Source: Diphasiastrum complanatum
Lineage: Eukaryota; Streptophyta; Lycopodiopsida; Lycopodiales; Lycopodiaceae
Direction of reading: 5' to 3'
Length of the DNA stretch: 64,000 nucleotides
NCBI GenBank assembly: GCA_029204225.1
Contig: CM055109.1
Location: 3,624,733 to 3,688,732 of the forward strand
Part shown: in pieces, positions 24,501 through 34,190 of the stretch
How positions within the stretch are numbered: the first letter of the stretch is position 1
Layout of the letters: the number at the start of each line of letters is the position of its first letter
Position numbers and translations under genes: made by a program
Notes under the pieces: generated by a model
Database searches by the model: none
Told to the model about the DNA's origin: nothing
Seen by the model: the letters and a program-made list of their open reading frames with translations, nothing else

Positions 24501-25467
24501 AAGTGGTGGTAACAATCTAGATATAGATGAAATCAAGATGGCACTCAAAAGAGAGTTTGAAATTCAAGATCTTGGTAAACTTCATTATATCTTAGGAATA
24601 GAGATTATTAGAACTTCTAAATCTACATTCATATGTCAAGAAAAGTATGTTAACTCTATTCTAAAAAGGTTTCATATGGAAGATTGTAAAGTTGTTTCTA
24701 CTCCTATGGAATCAAATGTAAAGCTAACTACAAGAAGTAATGAAAGATCCTTCAAGGACATTACTCTCTATAGAAAGCTAATAGGATCTCTTATATGGTT
24801 AACCATCACAAGACCTGATCTAAGCTTTGTGGTTGGTAAACTAAGTCAATTTATGCAAGATCCTAGTGAGGCTCATTGGAAGCTAGGAAAGAGAGTACTT
24901 AGATACATCTCGGGATCTAGAGATTTTGGCATCTTGTATGGAGGTACTACACCTAACCTTTGTGGATTTTCAGATTCAGATTTTGCAGGTGATCAAATGG
25001 ATAGGAAGTCAACAAGTGCCTTTGCAATCTATCTTGGAGATGGAGTGGTCTCATGGCTATCAAAGAAGCAACCAACTATCTCTCTATCTTCCACCGAAGC
25101 CGAGTACAAGGCATTAACAACATGCACCAAGGAGATTCTTTGGATCAAGAGGATGTTATTGGATCTTCACTTGCTGGAACCAGAGAAGACTCCAATCATA
25201 CTTTGTGATAACCTTTCAGCCCAAAGCTTGGCAAGCAATCCTATTTTTCATGCAAGGAGCAAGCACATTGAGATTGCTCACCATTTTGTGAGAGATCAAG
25301 TCATTGCCAAAGAGGTGGAGCTTCAACATGTCTCTTCAAAGGAGTGTGTGGCTGATATCTTCACCAAACCATTGGGAAAGGACCTATATTTAATGCATAG
25401 ATCTAATCTTGGAATGTGCTCAAAGACTATGTTGAAACTAGCATCCAATGTTGAAGAGGGAGTGTGA
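21514..25467 (+). CDS. Copia-1 Gag-Pol polyprotein, intact
   Basis: 1317 residues in one frame, usual for plant Copia. Gag with UBN2-type region about 10-190; CCHC knuckle CFYCGIKGHFANEC from 250; aspartic protease D309-S-G-A-S; gag-pre-integrase WHKRLGHPN near 441. Integrase catalytic residues are D506, D568 and E604 (35 residues between the last two, with QNGVAERKNR around the Glu). Reverse transcriptase has YVDD at 990-993. RNase H carries D1154, the STEAEY block near 1193 and D1232, ending with VADIFTKPLGKDL. I see no disrupted motif. The start is the first Met after the leader and begins MASNGGIMLESSERLSS. The TGA stop lies inside the first bases of the 3' LTR. With its 5' promoter LTR missing, expression would need an outside promoter. 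Confidence 0.95.
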   Translation: MASNGGIMLESSERLSSSNYSTWKVRMESLLELNELMDIVAEIEERPLTLQEQQRFDKKAKRALHIIKMNVTNELLKEVGKCQSASEAWNALKKLFESKSTSRVLTLRRQIFSSRQREGESAHAFILRVKSLSDDLACIDENIKDGEIVQVMLNGLLNEHANLVQSFAIQRVLPSVVDLQEILLAEEHRLQSKLDGASLQGGGEEAFFTKGKFKGKGKGKGKWSKGGNFDHDDHSSSSSSTKNNKSKFKCFYCGIKGHFANECYKKKREQGERQGNLTIDEEEHNTCESLVMTSSLLANIDDNDPWWIDSGASSHMTRHKEYFTSLLSYKGEGNIIYTANDGQCDIKGIGTIPISLSTNRKANLENVLYIPSITKNLLSVSQMIDKGLDVEFIGDACLISKCGSLIAQGRRHGKLFKLDACVISNHEGCMAREQLTNQEVWHKRLGHPNFKSLEVMAKKELVLGLPKSLVANNSVCEHCALSKSHRLAYSRSTSRSKEAFQLVHSDIHSSSTTSNGGAKMYATFIDDFSRYTWIYLLKSKDEVFAAFVKFKNEMENQFNTKIKCLRSDNGGEYTSNRFKDFCIAHGIKREMSSPRTPQQNGVAERKNRTLCECAKAMRLHANLAKSFWGEALACANYLCNRWTSASLDGKTPHEVLYGRRPSVKHCRIFGCTCFVNITLDDRTKEDPSSKKGVFVGYSEVSKAYKVYIPSTKKVVISRDVIFHEENVSNVVDVDVDVPTNHHDVQDVLDEDGDATPKQTSRKTQRQRAKPSRLTYDEKGKQVVDNSNFAFLTSFDEPTCVGEAIQKKEWIQAMDHEHQALIKSNTWRLVKLPKDKKAIGCKWIFKIKTNQDGSINKYKARLVAKGYAQEYGIDYDETFAPVAKMVTIRILISLATLYDWDMWQMDVTNAFLNGDLEEDIYMEQPEGYVSHDEPNHVCYLQKSLYGLKQAPRSWYAKLNSFLLSQNFVMSEYDHSLYFRLNENDITLLLIYVDDIILSGGNNLDIDEIKMALKREFEIQDLGKLHYILGIEIIRTSKSTFICQEKYVNSILKRFHMEDCKVVSTPMESNVKLTTRSNERSFKDITLYRKLIGSLIWLTITRPDLSFVVGKLSQFMQDPSEAHWKLGKRVLRYISGSRDFGILYGGTTPNLCGFSDSDFAGDQMDRKSTSAFAIYLGDGVVSWLSKKQPTISLSSTEAEYKALTTCTKEILWIKRMLLDLHLLEPEKTPIILCDNLSAQSLASNPIFHARSKHIEIAHHFVRDQVIAKEVELQHVSSKECVADIFTKPLGKDLYLMHRSNLGMCSKTMLKLASNVEEGV

Positions 25468-26116
25468 AAATTGTCAACATTTCCTAGCTAGTTTGAGGCC
25501 TAAATTGGCTAAAATTGTAAATAGTTTTGGTTCTGGAGTTTCACACGTGTGAACCAGGCCACAATGTTTTTATTTACTGTATTTTTTCAGTATGATGAAG
25601 TGTCAAACTTCATACCCTTCAAAATGAGACCATTTTGATGTATTTTGGTCATATAAGCCATTTTTAGCTATTTTTCCTATATAGGGAATATCTAGGGTCA
25701 AGTACCTTCTAGAGAGAGGAGAGAGAGTCATCTTCCTCATCCATAAATAGTAGGGAAGTCGTGGAAAACAGGTTGGAGAAACCTTTTGTATGCTTCATTG
25801 AGATCAATAGATCATTGTCATTGTTTCTTCCTCCATTGAGAGCATTGTTGTGTGTATTGTCTTCAAGCTATTGTGTATGATCTTAGGTGCTTTCCAAAAG
25901 TGATAGGCTGATGTATTATGGACTGTATAATTCTATTTTGGGCCGCACTTGATGTTTATGGAAGTTTCCATTTGTGATAAATGCTTTTTGATCAAGTTCT
26001 TTGCATTCTAGGTAGCATAGAATGTGTAGCCAATTCCTAGCTTATGTAGTTTGGAGTGCAAGCATTCAAGCCAATGATCTTGGAGTTTAGATCCACTTAG
26101 GATCTGTATTTTTCAC
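25463..26116 (+). repeat. 3' LTR of Copia-1
   Basis: About 654 bp, starting TGTGAAAATTG right after the purine tract and ending GGATCTGTATTTTTCAC. The ends are near inverted repeats (TGTGAAAA / TTTTCACa), the last base differing from the 5' remnant. A TATA-like CCTATATAGGG sits at about 25676. Confidence 0.88.
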
Positions 26117-26129
26117 TAGTTGCACATGA

Positions 26130-27570
26130 GCCATAGGCCCAGACGACTTAATCTCTTTTGGAATTGATTTTGGTGGGTAAGGTTTTTGATCGAGATACAT
26201 GAGTACGTGTTCTTATTTATTACGTCATCATTCACCGAAAGAATACCATCTTCCGAAATGTGGGTGACAAAAATACTAGGTCCTCTTGGGAACCAAGCTA
26301 TAGAAATTGGATCTATCATCATTAATTGAATGATGAGTGTCTCTATGTCCGTAGAAGATGGGAGAATATATGTGTCTTCTACGGTAGTTTCTATTTGGCA
26401 TCGATTGGAATCAACACAGTCCACGATGGCTAGTGCTTGTCCCCAACTGATTATATCAGCTGATCTTGTATAGTGTCCTTTCGACATGATTGGAACACTA
26501 TCTGATGCATCATATGTGGTAGATGACCAATCATCATAAACCTTGGTGGGTTTAATATGGCCAGTCGAGTCAACAGTGACTCGACTTTCATTGTTGCCAA
26601 AGGTTATTTAACTACGCTTCCCATGTTGAACAACGCTTGCTATTTGTAGCAAGGGTGTGCCAAGAAGGAGTTTATATGTTTGTGCATCATCGGGTAGATC
26701 TAGGATGACACAATCTATGGTAAGCTTGACTCCTGCAATACGGATCGGTATATTTGATAAGTGACCTGCAGGGTCGGTCAGTCGTTAATTTGCCATACGT
26801 AGTTTGTATCGTGGCAGATCTAAGCTGTTGAACCCCCATGACTTTGCTAGAGACAAAGCCATGATGTTTACGCCTGATCCACTATCAAGGGTAGCTGATA
26901 TCGTTGGATAACCTTTGTAGTGCATAGGTAAGGTGTTGTTAGTACCCTTAGCAACACTGATATTCATCAGATTCATGGGAATTTTTGGAATCTCATCATG
27001 TGTTTGCTGTTCATCTGGGATTTTGGGCAGCTAAAAACTTCTATGGATATAGCTTTGGAGGCTGGTGAAAGATTTCATGGCACTATGGAACGACATTGTG
27101 ATTTGAGCCTGCAGAAGTTCAGTGAAAACTTCGAGTCCCAAAATAGATAACAGAGTAGATAACAGACTTTCCGTATTTAGTTCCTCCTATAGAAACTCAT
27201 CTCAAAATTTGTTGTATCGCCGTTGTTCCACTCGTGGGTCGGGTTAGTCTTGTGGTAATGTGGAAGCTATCGAAGAGCTTCCCATATGGTCAACAGGTTT
27301 TTCTAGATTAAGCTGCTGCTATGAATTTTGGCGCTGAGCTTGAGTGAGGACTCTAACAGGTTCGGAAGAGATGTGTTGTTCGGGCAGGATCTTGTTTGGT
27401 TGCTTTGGAAAGTTTTTGAAGTTGTGTTTTCTAACACACTTTGGACATTCGACGTGATATTCGTTTTTTACTTTACAATCGACCATGAAATGTCCCATTT
27501 TTCCACAGGTGAAACGCCTTTTGCTCATGGGTCCTTGGGCAATTGCATAGCCATCTTGGATGGCTAGCAT
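26130..27570 (-). pseudogene. Gag-protease relic of an Athila/Gypsy-like element
   Basis: On the minus strand from 27570 there is a gag knuckle region. RFTCGKMGHFMVDC has lost its first Cys (Arg in its place); a second pair CPKC with HNFKNFP follows. At 26785-26976 lies a retroviral-type aspartic protease piece with ATLDSGSGVNIMALSLAKSW. Then PIRIAGVKLTIDCVILDLPD and YKLLLGTPLLQIAS follow, and finally IISWGQALAIVDCVDS near 26400. The same order (IPVRIAG, VLLGRPWL, IVNWNEALATIDC) appears on the plus strand inside element G, so both come from one superfamily. Frame changes and stops separate the pieces. No reverse transcriptase follows; Copia-1 abuts it at 26116. Confidence 0.72.
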
Positions 27571-27849
27571 TCCCAGAGTTTTTGGATTTCGGAAATAGTC
27601 ATCTCGTTTGCATGAGCATGAGGTACCCTCATGATAGTGTGTTGAACTACCAGAAGTGGGTGTCGGTCAAAATTAATGGCTGTAGGCCTAAACACTTGAT
27701 GGTGGATTTGTATGGGTCTATCGGTGTTGGGAAACTAGAAGACATGGCCCAGATAGGCTGCAGAGGTGTCCAGTGAGGTGTCATAGTGCACTACTAGTGG
27801 TACATGGGCCTTGGAGGGTATAAGTATACTTATTGGGCTCTCACTAGTG

Positions 27850-28591
27850 TATGCTTATTGGAGGGTTTGTGGATCCCAAGGCAACCCTAACCCTAGTTAA
27901 TAAGTGAGAGGGATTTGGCACCCTACGTGTGTAAGTCCAACCCGATGATCAAATAGTTATTTGATTAATTATAGAAGAACTTTAGGCCTTTTTGTGGGAC
28001 TTTTAATGTCGCAGGGCCTAAATGTCAAGTTAGTGAATAAAGTTGGGTTTCCCTCCAATCTGGATGGTTCTCATTCTTTTCTAAATTTGAATAATTAGGG
28101 AGGTAGAAATGGACCAATAGGATTCAGAGGCTAGGGTCCTCCTCTCTACTATAAAAAGAGACCAACTCGAGTTCCTACACATGTTCATTTCCTCATTTCA
28201 ATAAAGCAGATTGGTTCTCTTCTGAAATGGATTGATGAATGTCCTTGCTCTTTATTACTTTTCCTCCATCTCTCATGCTTTATTTGGATTTTGCTAGTTG
28301 TTGGATCTGATTGTTATTGGGGTTGCATGTTATTATACTTTTAATGAGAGAGAAAGGGAAAAAAAGAAAGAGTAAGTTATTTTTGATGTGGATCTAGTGT
28401 TAGAGGATGTAGTGTTAATGCTTAGGGTTTATAGATGTTAGAGTTAGATTTGGATCTTCCATTCATGCTGAAATCTGAACGATACTATCGCCCTCATGGG
28501 AACAAATCTAAGCGTGAACTAACTTCGTCTCTTTGATGCTAGATTGATTAGATCTTAGATTCAGGTTAGGCAAGGAAAGAAATCCACTACA
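27850..28591 (+). repeat. 5' LTR of element G
   Basis: Begins TTGGAGGGTTTGTGGATCCC and runs to ATCCACTACA just before the primer site. The first 500 bp match 42289-42795 closely with roughly 40 substitutions and small indels by eye. A TATA-like CTATAAAAAGAG is at about 28149 and a polyadenylation-like AATAAA at about 28200, so a transcript start near 28175 is likely. The exact 5' edge is uncertain by a few bases. Confidence 0.85.
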
Positions 28592-28612
28592 ATTTTGGTG
28601 CTGTTGCTGGGG
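28592..28612 (+). other. Primer-binding site of element G
   Basis: TTTTGGTGCTGTTGCTGGGG follows the LTR. It resembles the TTGGCGCCGTTGCCGGGG word that marks the start of the interior in many plant Athila/Tat-type Gypsy elements, with C-to-T changes expected from old methylated DNA. Confidence 0.65.
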
Positions 28613-29843
28613 AGCTACGCCAATTTTTCAGTTTGCAGCATGTTTGTGAATGGTTAGCTTGCATTAGGCATCTTGTCGTTGCATGAATAATGTTAGATAT
28701 GCATTTAGGGTTAGTTTGGGAGTGATTTTGCTTGATTTGGGTAGATTTGCTTGTTTGAAATCTAATCTAATTGTAGAACAGGGAAAGCTATCCAGATCAC
28801 CAATCTTAAGATCCATTTGGATTTGAGATAACAGGAAAAACGATAAAAATCGGCCAAATCTGCCATATTTTGGTCAAAAGGAGGCAAAAATCGTCATCAA
28901 AGCTGATAACTTTTTGCCCTCTTTTAGGAAACCTTTATTGAATTGAAAATGCCTTGGATTTTGATTACAAAACTTTCAGTTTGAAGGGTGAACAAACCTT
29001 CCCAGCAGATTTCTAGAAACATCAGAAAAACCATCAAAAAACACCAAAAAAATCACCAAAATCCTAAAAATACAGAAAAAGAACCTTCGCCTGATTCACT
29101 GTGCATAGGTGTGATTCAGATCTATCTACTGCCAGGTCGACGAAAAATAATATCATAAATAGAAGGTTTTTTCAAAGGATCAGTTGTCATATTGCCATAT
29201 TTTTGCCAAAAAAATCATTTTTTTTTGCAAAAATACCAGTATCACTCTTGATTCTTCACCAAAACCTTTGCCGAGTTTCTAGAGCATTATATTTATAGTA
29301 AAATACTATTTTTGAGTTCGACGAACATTCTTTTTGTCCAACTCATAAAAAATCTCGATTTTTACCCTCGTCAGACTACATAAACTATGTTCTGTTGTGT
29401 CAGAAACCTTCGTCGGGTTTACCATAGCTTTATCTGTGTCAGATTTTGAATCTGAGAGTTCGACAAAGGTTATTTTTCTAAAAATTGACAGAAATGTCGA
29501 TCAGAGAGTTTTCTTTCAAAATAGCACTGCTGAACCTTCGTCGAGCCAATCTTCACCTAGGGAATCTTCGTCTAGGGAACCTTTGCTAGTTCTATTTTTA
29601 GGTTCTAATTTTTCAGATCAAGCCTATGTCAAAATTTGGGTCAAATTTGATACAGTCTGATTTGGATTCTGAGAAATTTTTCATTTTTTAGAAGTATCAA
29701 TTGATTGAATTTCAAATTTTTTTTCACGATATAGAAATCAGATTCTTAAAAAGTGGAATAGATCTAGCAGATCTGATTTGGGATAGTTTTGATTGAAAAA
29801 TCTAGATCCAATCTCATTGTCTGCTTGATTTGAATTTGTGAAG

Positions 29844-31640
29844 ATGGCTGCCCCTGGAGGTGCTCCTCAAGAAGTCAATCCAATCATTGGTAGAAGAGCA
29901 CCCTGTTTGGATCTATCCAAATACAATGGATTAACAAATCCAGTTAGATTTCTTCAGATCTATACTGAATCTTGTGAAGTCTATGGCAAAATTTTCCCTC
30001 AAGATAAACTTAAGCTTTTTCCTATGGCCTTAACAGACGCAGCACAAGATTGGTATGATAATCAAGATGAAATTTTGCGTGCAGATTGGGAGCTGTTAAA
30101 TGAGCCCTTATCACAAAGTTCAAACCTCAAAAGTTTATGGAAGACCCTTTCCTACTTTTAAGTGAAATTACAATAGGAAAGCAAGAAATGGTTCGAGATT
30201 ACATTGAATGGGTGAAACGCCTCAGATCTGAGTGCAAACTTGAGAATTGACGAAAATGCCATGATTATGTGGTTTTTGTCAGGTTTATCTAAACAAATCA
30301 GATGTGAGCTGAAACGCCATAATGAGTATGCACTCTTGCAAAATGCTATGGATGATGCAATTTGGGAGCATTAGAGGAGTTTTAAGCTCCAAAAAGACCC
30401 TTTAAGAATTCGTGCAAGATGTAGTTTATATTATTAAAATATTATAACACTAATACTTTTGACTTGCCATAACTTCTTAATCGTAGCTCAAAAGTATGTC
30501 ATCTAACATATCATTGAAAAGCCCTTGTTGAGCGCTTTCCAATGCACCAAACTTCGCTAAATTTGGACTTACCACTAACAAGTTATGCCATTTTTAGTGT
30601 GGAATCAAAAGGTGGGCTCAAAAAGTTACGTTACGTAGATTTCAAATTTGAGTGTTTTGATTGGTCTATGTGTAAGAAAAAATTGAGAGAAAAATATAAA
30701 AAGAATCTCTACAAAGGATCTTTTTTGGATTTAGAAGTCCTCTAATAGAGGATGAAAATTCAGATGACGAGCCGAATATCATTATGTTGCCTTATACAGC
30801 AGGGCAGGCCAGTACGACACCCACCACTATTGCATCAACAAATGTCAACGCTACTTCAGAAATGATGCTCAATGAGTTCAAGAAACTCGGGAAGAACCAG
30901 CCAAAACAGATGGAAAAGTTGCAGTCGCAATTTGATGAGAAGATCAAAGCATTGGAAGATTTCCACAAAAAAGCGAGCAAGGAACCTGAGAATTTAGCAA
31001 AGACTTTTCCTACCAAGAAAAATGTCTGGTGTTCTATTTGTACATGAAATCACACACTGAATGAGTGTCCTCAATTGACAAAACGAATGGAAATCAGTGT
31101 ATGCCATTTGTAATTTGCCTGATCATGAGACTGCTTTTTGCAACTTCAATCCTCGTATAATTCAGCAACAGTATGCCCAAATGGGATATCGAGAATCACA
31201 GTATGGAGGAAATCCAGCAGCCAGACCTTGACAATCTGCTGTTGGTTACCCGGAACGTTTAGCCTTACCTGCCCCACCAAAGCACTCCGCTCCTCCTGCC
31301 AATTTGATGGAACCAAAACCGTACAGAAGTGCCGAGCAATGGAACTATGGTAATGATCAAGAAGGTGGATCTTCAGAACAATATGCTATTTATGTTGCCG
31401 CGCAACAACAAGCATCTAGAAACTGGACTAGGACACCACTTGGATGCTTTACATGTAGAGAAAATCACAAAGTTGCAGAATGTCCAAATAAAGGACCGAA
31501 GCCACCACCAGCTACAACTCTTGTAGATTTGATAACAATCAAGCGAAGGCCAGTAGCTCATAATAAATCAAGTATACCCTTGATGGTGTCACCAAGCATA
31601 GAAGCAGAAGGAACCAGTAGCGGATCCAGTACCTGTTGAT
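29844..31640 (+). pseudogene. Element G gag region
   Basis: From an ATG at 29844 the frame gives MAAPGGAPQEVNPIIGRRA, LDLSKYNGLTNPVRFL and KLFPMALTDAAQDWY, a retrotransposon-gag capsid pattern. It continues in shifted frames (RDYIEWVKRLRSECKL, LSGLSKQIRCELKRH). A 375-bp MITE-like insert at 30371-30745 interrupts it. After it come a Gln/Lys-rich helical stretch (30784-31000) and a knuckle remnant GCFTCRENHKVAECPNKGPK (about 31440-31500). Stops at 30161 and elsewhere make it non-functional. Confidence 0.7.
30371..30745. mobile_element. MITE-like insert in the gag region of element G
   Basis: About 375 bp with terminal inverted repeats of roughly 33 bp: TTAGAGGAgtttt... at the left and ...agaagTCCTCTAA at the right, including a shared CCAAAAA/GA/CCTTT core. 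The insert lies where the gag reading is lost, and gag-like sequence resumes after it. The bases around the ends permit a TA target duplication (Tc1/Mariner-like); this is not proven. Confidence 0.6.
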
Positions 31641-31867
31641 TCTATACCATTAACAGATATACCAACAACATCTGGAGTCTATCCAAATCTTCATGCAAAA
31701 AAAAAAAGATATCAGGATATGAGGCAGTGGTTTAAACATCTGCAAGAAGAAGAGGAGCTTGAAGCTGCTAAAGCAACAACCAAAGTTTGTTCTTCACCAT
31801 TGCAACCACCAAGAAATTCAGGTACAGAAATGAATGATCAATGACACTATCACGAAGAACCCTTCAA

Positions 31868-32962
31868 GATGACTGAACCAAAAGCACCGCAAACAAAACT
31901 GCTCATGAATATTTTATCTAGTAAGATCAACATTTCATTGGGAGAGTTCCTGAAGTTGGCGCCAAAAGCAAAAGAAGTCTTAGCACAAAAGTTAGCTCAA
32001 GTAGAACCAGAAGTCCATCAAGAGCCACTTTTTTGTGCTGGATTTGAAGAATCTAATGACGTACTCCATGTCTTTCTACAAAGCTATGTGCAAAATGGGG
32101 CCTTACAAAGATCAAGCCTGCGACTTTTGCCATTAAGCTAGCTGATCAAATGACAGTTCGTCCGTGAGGAATGGTTGAAGATATACCTGTCAGAATTGCA
32201 GGAGTACAGTTCGTCATTACTTTCATAGTAATGGATTTACCAGAAGCACCAAATGTCTACCGAGTCCTACTGGGACGTCCATGGTTATGAGTTGCACAAG
32301 CAATTCATAACTGGGGTACCGGAAAAATCACTTTTGAAAATCATGAATGTGCAGTCAAAGTTGATCCTGCAACTTGGACTATCAAACCAGTGGTTCAAAA
32401 AGATGATGACGATTCATCAACAACGGATCATACTTGTGATCGACCGGAGAAAAATTTGGGAGTTCATTACGATTCTCAAACGGATATTGTCAACTGGAAT
32501 GAAGCTCTTGCAACGATTGATTGTACAACAGGATATATGTGTCAACAAGATAATTAGTCAGATTTGAGTGAGATTTTCTTATGCTATGCTCAACATAACA
32601 TATCTGCGTGGAGTGAGATAGCACACTATGCTCAGCATAGAACTCCGGAGAAATTAAGGATCGAGCCTTGGATACATCGATCACTTTTTCATTGAATGTG
32701 CTGAATGTAGCTTGGATATCAACGGAACCTATACCAGATTCGATTGAAGATGACCTCATACTTGCGAGTCATGCCTTGACTTATGATGACAATGCAGAAC
32801 TTACGGATGAGCAGATTCTAAATCATATGGATCTGACTAGATTTGGAGTGCGTAATGTTCCTGATGAACCAACAATAAAACCGCCCAAAGCAGTTATATT
32901 GAAGGAAGACAGGATCATAGGATCAATGACAATGAAACAAGCCAAGCAATATTATAATACGG
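31868..32962 (+). pseudogene. Element G protease region, interrupted by Copia-2
   Basis: Reads LMNILSSKINISLGEFLKLA and a helical Lys/Glu segment, then PVRIAGVQFVITFIVMDLPE, VYRVLLGRPWL and NWGTGKITFENHE, the retropepsin-like domain of Gypsy elements, then IVNWNEALATIDC. The expected Asp-Ser/Thr-Gly catalytic triplet is not readable; the corresponding place gives FLQSYVQNGAL, so the protease is probably dead. The last frame (32668-32962) runs into the Copia-2 insertion. It continues in frame at 39001 as VLKWDNPPQNIDSANVPPLL once the insert and one target copy are removed. Confidence 0.68.
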
Positions 32963-33612
32963 TGTGAAAGATTTCAGATCCTTAAGATCCAATCTACTTG
33001 AATGATCTTTGGTTAGGAAGAGAAATACACTACCAATTTCGCCAATGTAGAAAAATCAGCATCTACACACAATTTGCGTTGCAAACACTAATAAAACTTG
33101 ATCAAAATTGAATGAAATGATTATGTACTGTTGCTGTCCATACAAAACCAGCAAGCTACTGTATTTCACACATGTGGATCCAAAAATAACAAATATAGAT
33201 CATTCTACACATAGAATTGCAAGCAATCACCAAGATAGTGCACCAATGGATAGTAGAACCCAAGAGAACCATGTATAAGCATGAAATGAGATAGAGAAGA
33301 GAGAAGATGACTCTCTCCACAAGTTACATCCTTTTATAGCAGGTCCAAACCCTATTTGGCCACTTGGCTTTCTCACCAAAATGCGAATCCTACCAATTTT
33401 GGGTCTAGATTCAATTTACCCAACTTATTCAAATTGAATCTACTCAAACTCGCATTCTATCTTTCCCACACTTTCAAAAAGTGTTTATTCAAATGAAATC
33501 TAGAGTAATGAACTTTGAAAAGTCAACCTCTAAGTCTAAAACAAGTTTTGGCCTCAATATGCCAAATATGGAAATATTGCAAAATGTGATGAAACTAGTT
33601 GAATCTTTCACA
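32963..33612 (-). repeat. 3' LTR of Copia-2
   Basis: Left-hand LTR on the plus-strand map, paired with 38346-38995. The RNase H stop codon overlaps its first bases, exactly as in Copia-1. Confidence 0.93.
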
Positions 33613-34190
33613 CTCCCTCTTCAACTAGTTTTAGCATAGACTTTGATAATACTCCAAGTGAAGTCCTATGCTTCATGAACAAGTCTTTTCCCAATGCTTT
33701 GGTGAATATATCAGCTACACATTCCCTTGAAGACACATGTTGAAGCTCCACCTCCTTTGCAATGACTCGCTCCCTCACAAAATGATATTGTATCTCAATA
33801 TGCTTGCTCTTAGCATGAAAGATAGGATTGGATGCCATTCTTTGGGCTGATTGATTGTCACAAAAGATGATTGGGCTCTCTGAAAAATCCAGCAAGTGAA
33901 TATCCTTGATCATCCTTTTGATCCATACCATCTCCTTTGTGCAATGTGTAAGAGCTTTGTACTCGGCCTCACTAGATGACAATGAGATAGTGGCTTGTTT
34001 CTTTGACATCCATGATATAGCTCCATCACCTATGAAAATACAATAAGAACTAATGGATTTCCTATCCATTACATCTCCAGCATAGTCCGAATATGAAAAT
34101 CCAAAAATATTAGGTGATGATCCCTCATACAATATGCCAAAATCTCGAGTTCCAATGATGTACCTCAAAACTCGCTTTCCTAGCTTCCAA
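33608..34190 (-). pseudogene. Copia-2 RNase H domain (C-terminal polyprotein piece)
   Basis: 186 residues from the first Met: GFSYSDYAGDVMDRKS (the first acidic position is Tyr-Ser-Asp rather than the Asp-Ser-Asp of Copia-1), SSSEAEYKAL, FCDNQSAQRMASNPIFHAKS and VADIFTKALGKDL. It is about four-fifths similar by eye to the Copia-1 C-terminus. The reading frame is open to its natural stop, but it has no upstream reverse transcriptase; homology to Copia-1 starts abruptly near 34190 at HWKLGKRVL. Confidence 0.88.

Larger units (their letters stand above)
20296..26116 (+). mobile_element. Copia-1 LTR retrotransposon, intact coding region, 5' LTR truncated
   Basis: Element of about 5.8 kb: 43-bp remnant of the 5' LTR (20296-20338), primer-binding site, a long leader of about 1.16 kb, one polyprotein frame, purine tract GAAGAGGGAG and a full 3' LTR (25463-26116). 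The 5' remnant matches the last 43 bases of the 3' LTR exactly. I could not find the rest of the 5' LTR upstream, nor a target duplication, so the 5' side was lost by deletion or the insertion was incomplete. It belongs to the same Copia family as the element at 32963-38995: about two-thirds of gag residues agree by eye, and the primer site and purine tract are the same. Confidence 0.9.
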
